Shown here piece by piece: positions 61,408-64,000 of a stretch of 64,000 nucleotides of DNA; the first letter of the stretch is position 1, and every line of letters starts with the position of its first letter. The DNA comes from Pusillibacter faecalis. Lineage in GTDB: Bacteria; Bacillota; Clostridia; Oscillospirales; Oscillospiraceae. A program made the position numbers and the translations under genes. The stretch lies in NCBI RefSeq assembly GCF_018408705.1, contig NZ_AP023420.1, positions 434,001-498,000 on the forward strand, read 5' to 3'. Below the pieces are notes generated by a model that was given only the letters and a program-made list of their open reading frames with translations, searched no databases and had not been told where the DNA came from.

Positions 61408-62001
61408 TCATGCTTTTCTGATATGGATTCGGGCCTGACCGCGTTTCCAAAGCGGGCTCCCAAGCCATGCGCCGATGGCGGCTCCCACGATGATGGCCGC
61501 CAGCATCAGGACCAGCATCCCCGGCGTGGCAAGCCCCTCCACCGCCGCGGCATAGGCTGGGGACATCTCTTCCGCGGCGCTGGCTGCCGTCCGGGCCGGG
61601 TCGATCCAAATGTAGAGTGGACTCCCGCTGGAGCTGAAGGCCAGCGGGAGAAAGCTCCAGCGGGCGGCCCGCAGGCTCTCATACCCGCCCAGCCGCCGCA
61701 CCAGCTCCGCCAGCACCGCTCCGGCCGCCAGCGTCACCGCCATCCAGCCGGACAGCTCACCCGCCGCCAGGAACAGCAGAAGCACCACTAAGTTCATGAG
61801 TACCGGTACCCCAAACCGGGGCGTTCGGGCCGCCAGATACAGATACAGCCACCCCGATGCGGCGGCGGTGATGGCCGGGAGAAAGACCCAGAACAAGGGG
61901 GAAAATGACCCACACATCATCACCAGCACCGTGATCAGGAAATAGAGCAGGGACCCGCCGAGCACGGCAGCAAGGCTCCTGGCCGTCCATACACGCTTCA
62001 T
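61408..62001 (-). CDS. MptD-family putative ECF transporter S component
   Basis: 197 residues, five to six helices: LAAVLGGSLLYFLITVLVMM, PLFWVFLPAITAAASGWLYLYLAAR, GVPVLMNLVVLLLFLAAGELSGW, ELVRRLGGYESL-x-A and a C-terminal helix LVLMLAAIIVGAAIGAWLG. This layout with the GGYESL motif matches the MptD (Trep_Strep) S-component family, which binds the ligand of energy-coupling-factor importers. AGGAGG precedes the ATG. Adjacent to ABC half-transporters, with an ECF ATPase gene about 1.3 kb upstream. Confidence 0.8.
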   Translation of the reverse strand: MKRVWTARSLAAVLGGSLLYFLITVLVMMCGSFSPLFWVFLPAITAAASGWLYLYLAARTPRFGVPVLMNLVVLLLFLAAGELSGWMAVTLAAGAVLAELVRRLGGYESLRAARWSFLPLAFSSSGSPLYIWIDPARTAASAAEEMSPAYAAAVEGLATPGMLVLMLAAIIVGAAIGAWLGSPLWKRGQARIHIRKA

Positions 62002-62031
62002 TTACATACGCACCTCCTGTTGTGGATTTTA

Positions 62032-62047
62032 GTTAGTTTTCGCTAAC
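62032..62047. promoter_or_regulatory. Inverted repeat GTTAG-N6-CTAAC upstream of the MptD-ABC operon
   Basis: GTTAG (62032-62036), TTTTCG, CTAAC (62043-62047), extended by A and T to a 6-bp half site. Lies between the TetR stop and the MptD start. Same symmetry and spacing as 47868-47883. Confidence 0.6.
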
Positions 62048-62071
62048 TCAAATGTAGAAAAAAGGGGCTGT

Positions 62072-62686
62072 TCAAAGCCCCAGGATGGCCCGCCAGCCGG
62101 GAATGAAGAACTGGTGCATCGTATCCAGGTAGTGCAGGGCCTCCTCCTTGGTGAAGTCATGGACTACCACTTCAAAGAGGGCGTTGGTATAGGCGGTCAT
62201 AAGCAGATGGAGTTCTTTGGGGTCCACTTCTTTTACCGGGACGCCATGCTTCTTCGCTTCCTCCATGTAGGCCAGCGTCTCCTGCTGCTCCATAACCACA
62301 ATATCGTGGAGAAACCAGGCGTACTTGGTCCCGGCAGAACAGCAAAGCAGCAGCTTGAACTCGTTGAAATGGGAATAGATCTGTTCCACCACCAGGCCCA
62401 AATCATTGCCTGAATCCCACATGGCATCCAGGTCGCCCTGCTCCAGAAAGTCATAGTCCACCTGCCGCGTCCGCTCACACCACTTCTGAAGTTCAGAGAG
62501 TACCGGCTCCACCAGGGCGGCGAACATGGCCTCCTTGTCTACAAAGTGGCGGTACAGTCCGGCGGCGGTGATGCCCGCCTCCTCCGCGATCTCCCGCATG
62601 GTGGCCTTTTCAAAGCCTTTTTCCAGAAAGATCTTCATGGCGGCCGGTATGATCCGTTCGTGGGTTTCCGTCTTGTCCTTCGGCAT
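62072..62686 (-). CDS. TetR-family transcriptional regulator
   Basis: 204 residues; ATG behind AAAGGAGG. HTH: RIIPAAMKIFLEKGFEKATMREIAEEAGITAAGLYRHFVDKEAMFAALV. The C-terminal ligand domain is helical. Immediately upstream of the MptD/ABC operon and preceded by a palindrome, so it probably controls itself and those transporters. The shared repeat suggests the 44-48 kb ABC pair may also be a target. Confidence 0.9.
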   Translation of the reverse strand: MPKDKTETHERIIPAAMKIFLEKGFEKATMREIAEEAGITAAGLYRHFVDKEAMFAALVEPVLSELQKWCERTRQVDYDFLEQGDLDAMWDSGNDLGLVVEQIYSHFNEFKLLLCCSAGTKYAWFLHDIVVMEQQETLAYMEEAKKHGVPVKEVDPKELHLLMTAYTNALFEVVVHDFTKEEALHYLDTMHQFFIPGWRAILGL

Positions 62687-62706
62687 ACTTGCCTCCTTTC
62701 TTTGTT

Positions 62707-62725
62707 ATCGTTGTTCGCTAACGAT
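62707..62725. promoter_or_regulatory. Palindrome upstream of TetR
   Basis: ATCGTT (62707-62712), 7 bases, AACGAT (62720-62725), containing TTCGCTAAC, a 9-base string also in the repeat at 62032-62047. Likely the TetR autoregulatory site. Confidence 0.55.
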
Positions 62726-62804
62726 GTTTACAATATAGCACGCAGTGTTCAGCCTGTCAAGCGTCTTGTTCTCATCGCCATACACAGACAGATAGACCCG
62801 ATGA

Positions 62805-62845
62805 AAAAAACCGCAGGCACCCATTTAGGGCAACTGCGGTTTTTA
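62805..62845. terminator. Intrinsic terminator between DtxR and TetR genes
   Basis: AAAACCGCAG and CTGCGGTTTT with a 17-base loop; seven T follow on the minus strand, ending the DtxR transcript, and TTTT follows on the plus strand. Confidence 0.88.
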
Positions 62846-62899
62846 AGAAGAAATACTATTACAGCAATCCATCATCAATCAGAAGGACCTGTTTCCACA

Positions 62900-63316
62900 T
62901 CAAATTTCCCCCTCGTCCTCTATTGACCTTGCATTTGAAGGTCTCCTCTGATACAGGTTGGCCAATTTCTGAAAACTGTCCTCGCTGATCACATGCTCTA
63001 TTCGGCAAGCTTCCTGTTCCGCTATTTCTGGCTCCACGCCAGCCTCCATCAGCAGATGGGTGAAGAAGCAGTGCTTTTCATAGGTCTGCTCTGCTACCTC
63101 TCGGCCTATATCGGTCAAGCGGAGAAAGAGGTCCTCATCCATAGTGAGAAAACCGCCCTTTTTCAAGGTAACTACCGCATGGCATACGCTGGGTTTGGAG
63201 ACTCCCATATGCCGGGCCACATCCACAGAGCGCACCATACCTTTTTCTTTTTGGAGCACCAATACAGCCTCCAAATAGTCCTCTCCAGACGCTGTGGCAG
63301 ATCTTTTTTTCTCCAT
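62900..63316 (-). CDS. DtxR/MntR-family metal-dependent regulator
   Basis: 138 residues from ATG 63316 behind AAGGAGG. HTH: SGEDYLEAVLVLQKEKGMVRSVDVARHMGVSKPSVCHAVVTLKKGGFLTMD, then the dimerisation/metal domain with EQTYEKHCFFTHLLMEAGVEPEIAEQEACRIEHVISEDSF. Metal ligands expected from MntR (Glu, Cys/His in the E-x2-C-x2-E-H pattern) are present as EQEACRIEHVIS. It should sense Fe2+ or Mn2+ and repress uptake genes such as the neighbouring ECF system. No SH3 domain, as in MntR-size members. Confidence 0.92.
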   Translation of the reverse strand: MEKKRSATASGEDYLEAVLVLQKEKGMVRSVDVARHMGVSKPSVCHAVVTLKKGGFLTMDEDLFLRLTDIGREVAEQTYEKHCFFTHLLMEAGVEPEIAEQEACRIEHVISEDSFQKLANLYQRRPSNARSIEDEGEI

Positions 63317-63335
63317 GTAGTCCTCCTTGAAAATG

Positions 63336-64000
63336 CTATGCAAGCGTAACGACATCATCGCAGCAACGGTGCATCAGTTCCCTGTCATGGGTAATCACAA
63401 GAATTGTTTTTCCGGCTTCCGCTTCTGTACGGAACACATCTGCGACAATCCCCATATTGCCGCCATCAAGCCCGCTGGTTGGCTCATCGAAGATAAGAAT
63501 ACCACGATCCGACAAAATGCCGCAGGCGATGGAGAGCCGCTGTTTCTGCCCGCCGGAAAGAGCGGCTGGGTGTGTGTCCTTGTACGCATACAAGCCCAGC
63601 TTTTTCAGCAATGTTCTGGCCCGCTCCAGCCGTTCCGGAGCGTAGTCTGAATAAAGCAGCAGTTCTTCCGTGACGCTGTTTGTAAAAAATTGCGTGCCCG
63701 TATCGTTGGAGTTGTACCATACGGCTCTGCGGCGCTTTCCTGCCGCAAGGCGTTTCCCCTCGATTTGGATTTCTCCAGAGCTCTGTTTCCAAAGTCCCGT
63801 CAGCACCATGGCCAAGCTGGTCTTCCCTGCGCCATTTTTCCCATTCAAAGCAGTGATTTGTCCGCTGTACAGTGAAAAATTCAGCTCTGAAAAAATCCAG
63901 TTTTTCTTCCGCCTGCAGGACAGGCGGAGCGCCGAGAGCATAGGATTCTGCTCCGGTTTTACAGGTACAGGCGGTGTCCACTTTCCTTCGGTGATCTCCC
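63336..64000 (-). CDS. ECF transporter ATPase, C-terminal domain (5' part off window)
   Basis: The frame is open to the right edge, so only about 220 residues are visible. After a linker rich in proline and lysine (TEGKWTPPVPVKPEQNP), which resembles the linker between two fused ATPase domains, comes a full nucleotide-binding domain: Walker A NGKNGAGKTS, signature ALSGGQKQRLSIACGIL, Walker B ILIFDEPTSGLD, switch His in VITHDRE. This is typical of tandem EcfA proteins. Its S and T partners are not visible upstream, though an MptD S component lies 1.3 kb downstream. Ends 19 bases before the DtxR gene, likely co-transcribed. Confidence 0.85.
   Translation of the reverse strand, partial: EITEGKWTPPVPVKPEQNPMLSALRLSCRRKKNWIFSELNFSLYSGQITALNGKNGAGKTSLAMVLTGLWKQSSGEIQIEGKRLAAGKRRRAVWYNSNDTGTQFFTNSVTEELLLYSDYAPERLERARTLLKKLGLYAYKDTHPAALSGGQKQRLSIACGILSDRGILIFDEPTSGLDGGNMGIVADVFRTEAEAGKTILVITHDRELMHRCCDDVVTLA

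Overview
The window looks like a chromosomal segment of a GC-rich, spore-forming anaerobic Firmicute, most likely a gut clostridium of the Oscillospiraceae type. This rests on the endospore genes (spoVAD, spoVAE, yqfC, yqfD, a ylbJ-like gene), strong AGGAGG-type ribosome binding sites, frequent 4-base ATGA gene overlaps, a clostridial glycine cleavage operon with split GcvPA/GcvPB, and sigma-A-like promoters. The species assignment is inference. I saw no phage structural genes, transposases, CRISPR arrays or rRNA.

Bases 1-23,400 are mostly housekeeping. They hold a lysyl-transferase-like/GNAT fusion cut by the left edge, cytidine deaminase, a polysaccharide deacetylase lipoprotein, spoVAE and spoVAD (spoVAC is not beside them), a cation efflux/NhaC/zinc-ribbon operon, recD2, a divergent XRE regulator and small protein, the yqfC-yqfD-phoH-GNAT-ybeY operon, ylbJ-like, deoC, an MBL hydrolase, a trypsin-like protease, a HAD phosphatase, LysR, MscS, and an orphan kinase-like protein without a visible phospho-acceptor histidine. 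Bases 23,400-25,070 hold mnmA, a possible 27-residue peptide gene, and tRNA-Leu(UAA) and tRNA-fMet with their promoter and terminator.

Bases 25,300-37,920 form one metabolic locus on the minus strand. A DAO-type amine oxidoreductase and an electron-transfer flavoprotein (etfBA) precede a glycine riboswitch. The riboswitch controls gcvH, gcvPA, gcvPB, a lipoate ligase, lpdA, an unusual fusion of GcvT with a serine-hydroxymethyltransferase-like enzyme, serC, and the N-terminal stub of a serine dehydratase. A plausible job is oxidation of a methylated glycine to glycine, then glycine to serine, with the one-carbon unit handed between fused domains.

Bases 37,980-44,320 are an accessory strip that looks AT-richer by eye. 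It has a MATE fragment, a full MATE gene behind a 20-bp hairpin, three small XRE regulators, three proteins I do not recognise, and two relics of response-regulator DNA-binding domains, one joined to a relic of a DtxR-type regulator.

Bases 44,350-64,000 look like a metal/metallophore transport region. There are two pairs of ABC half-transporters: one divergent from an AraC regulator, the other beside an MptD-type ECF S component, TetR, DtxR and an ECF ATPase that runs off the right edge. Between them lies a NikABCDE-type importer with a LysR regulator, an M14-type amidohydrolase and a MATE exporter. A shared inverted repeat (GTTAG-N6-CTAAC) upstream of both ABC systems suggests common control.
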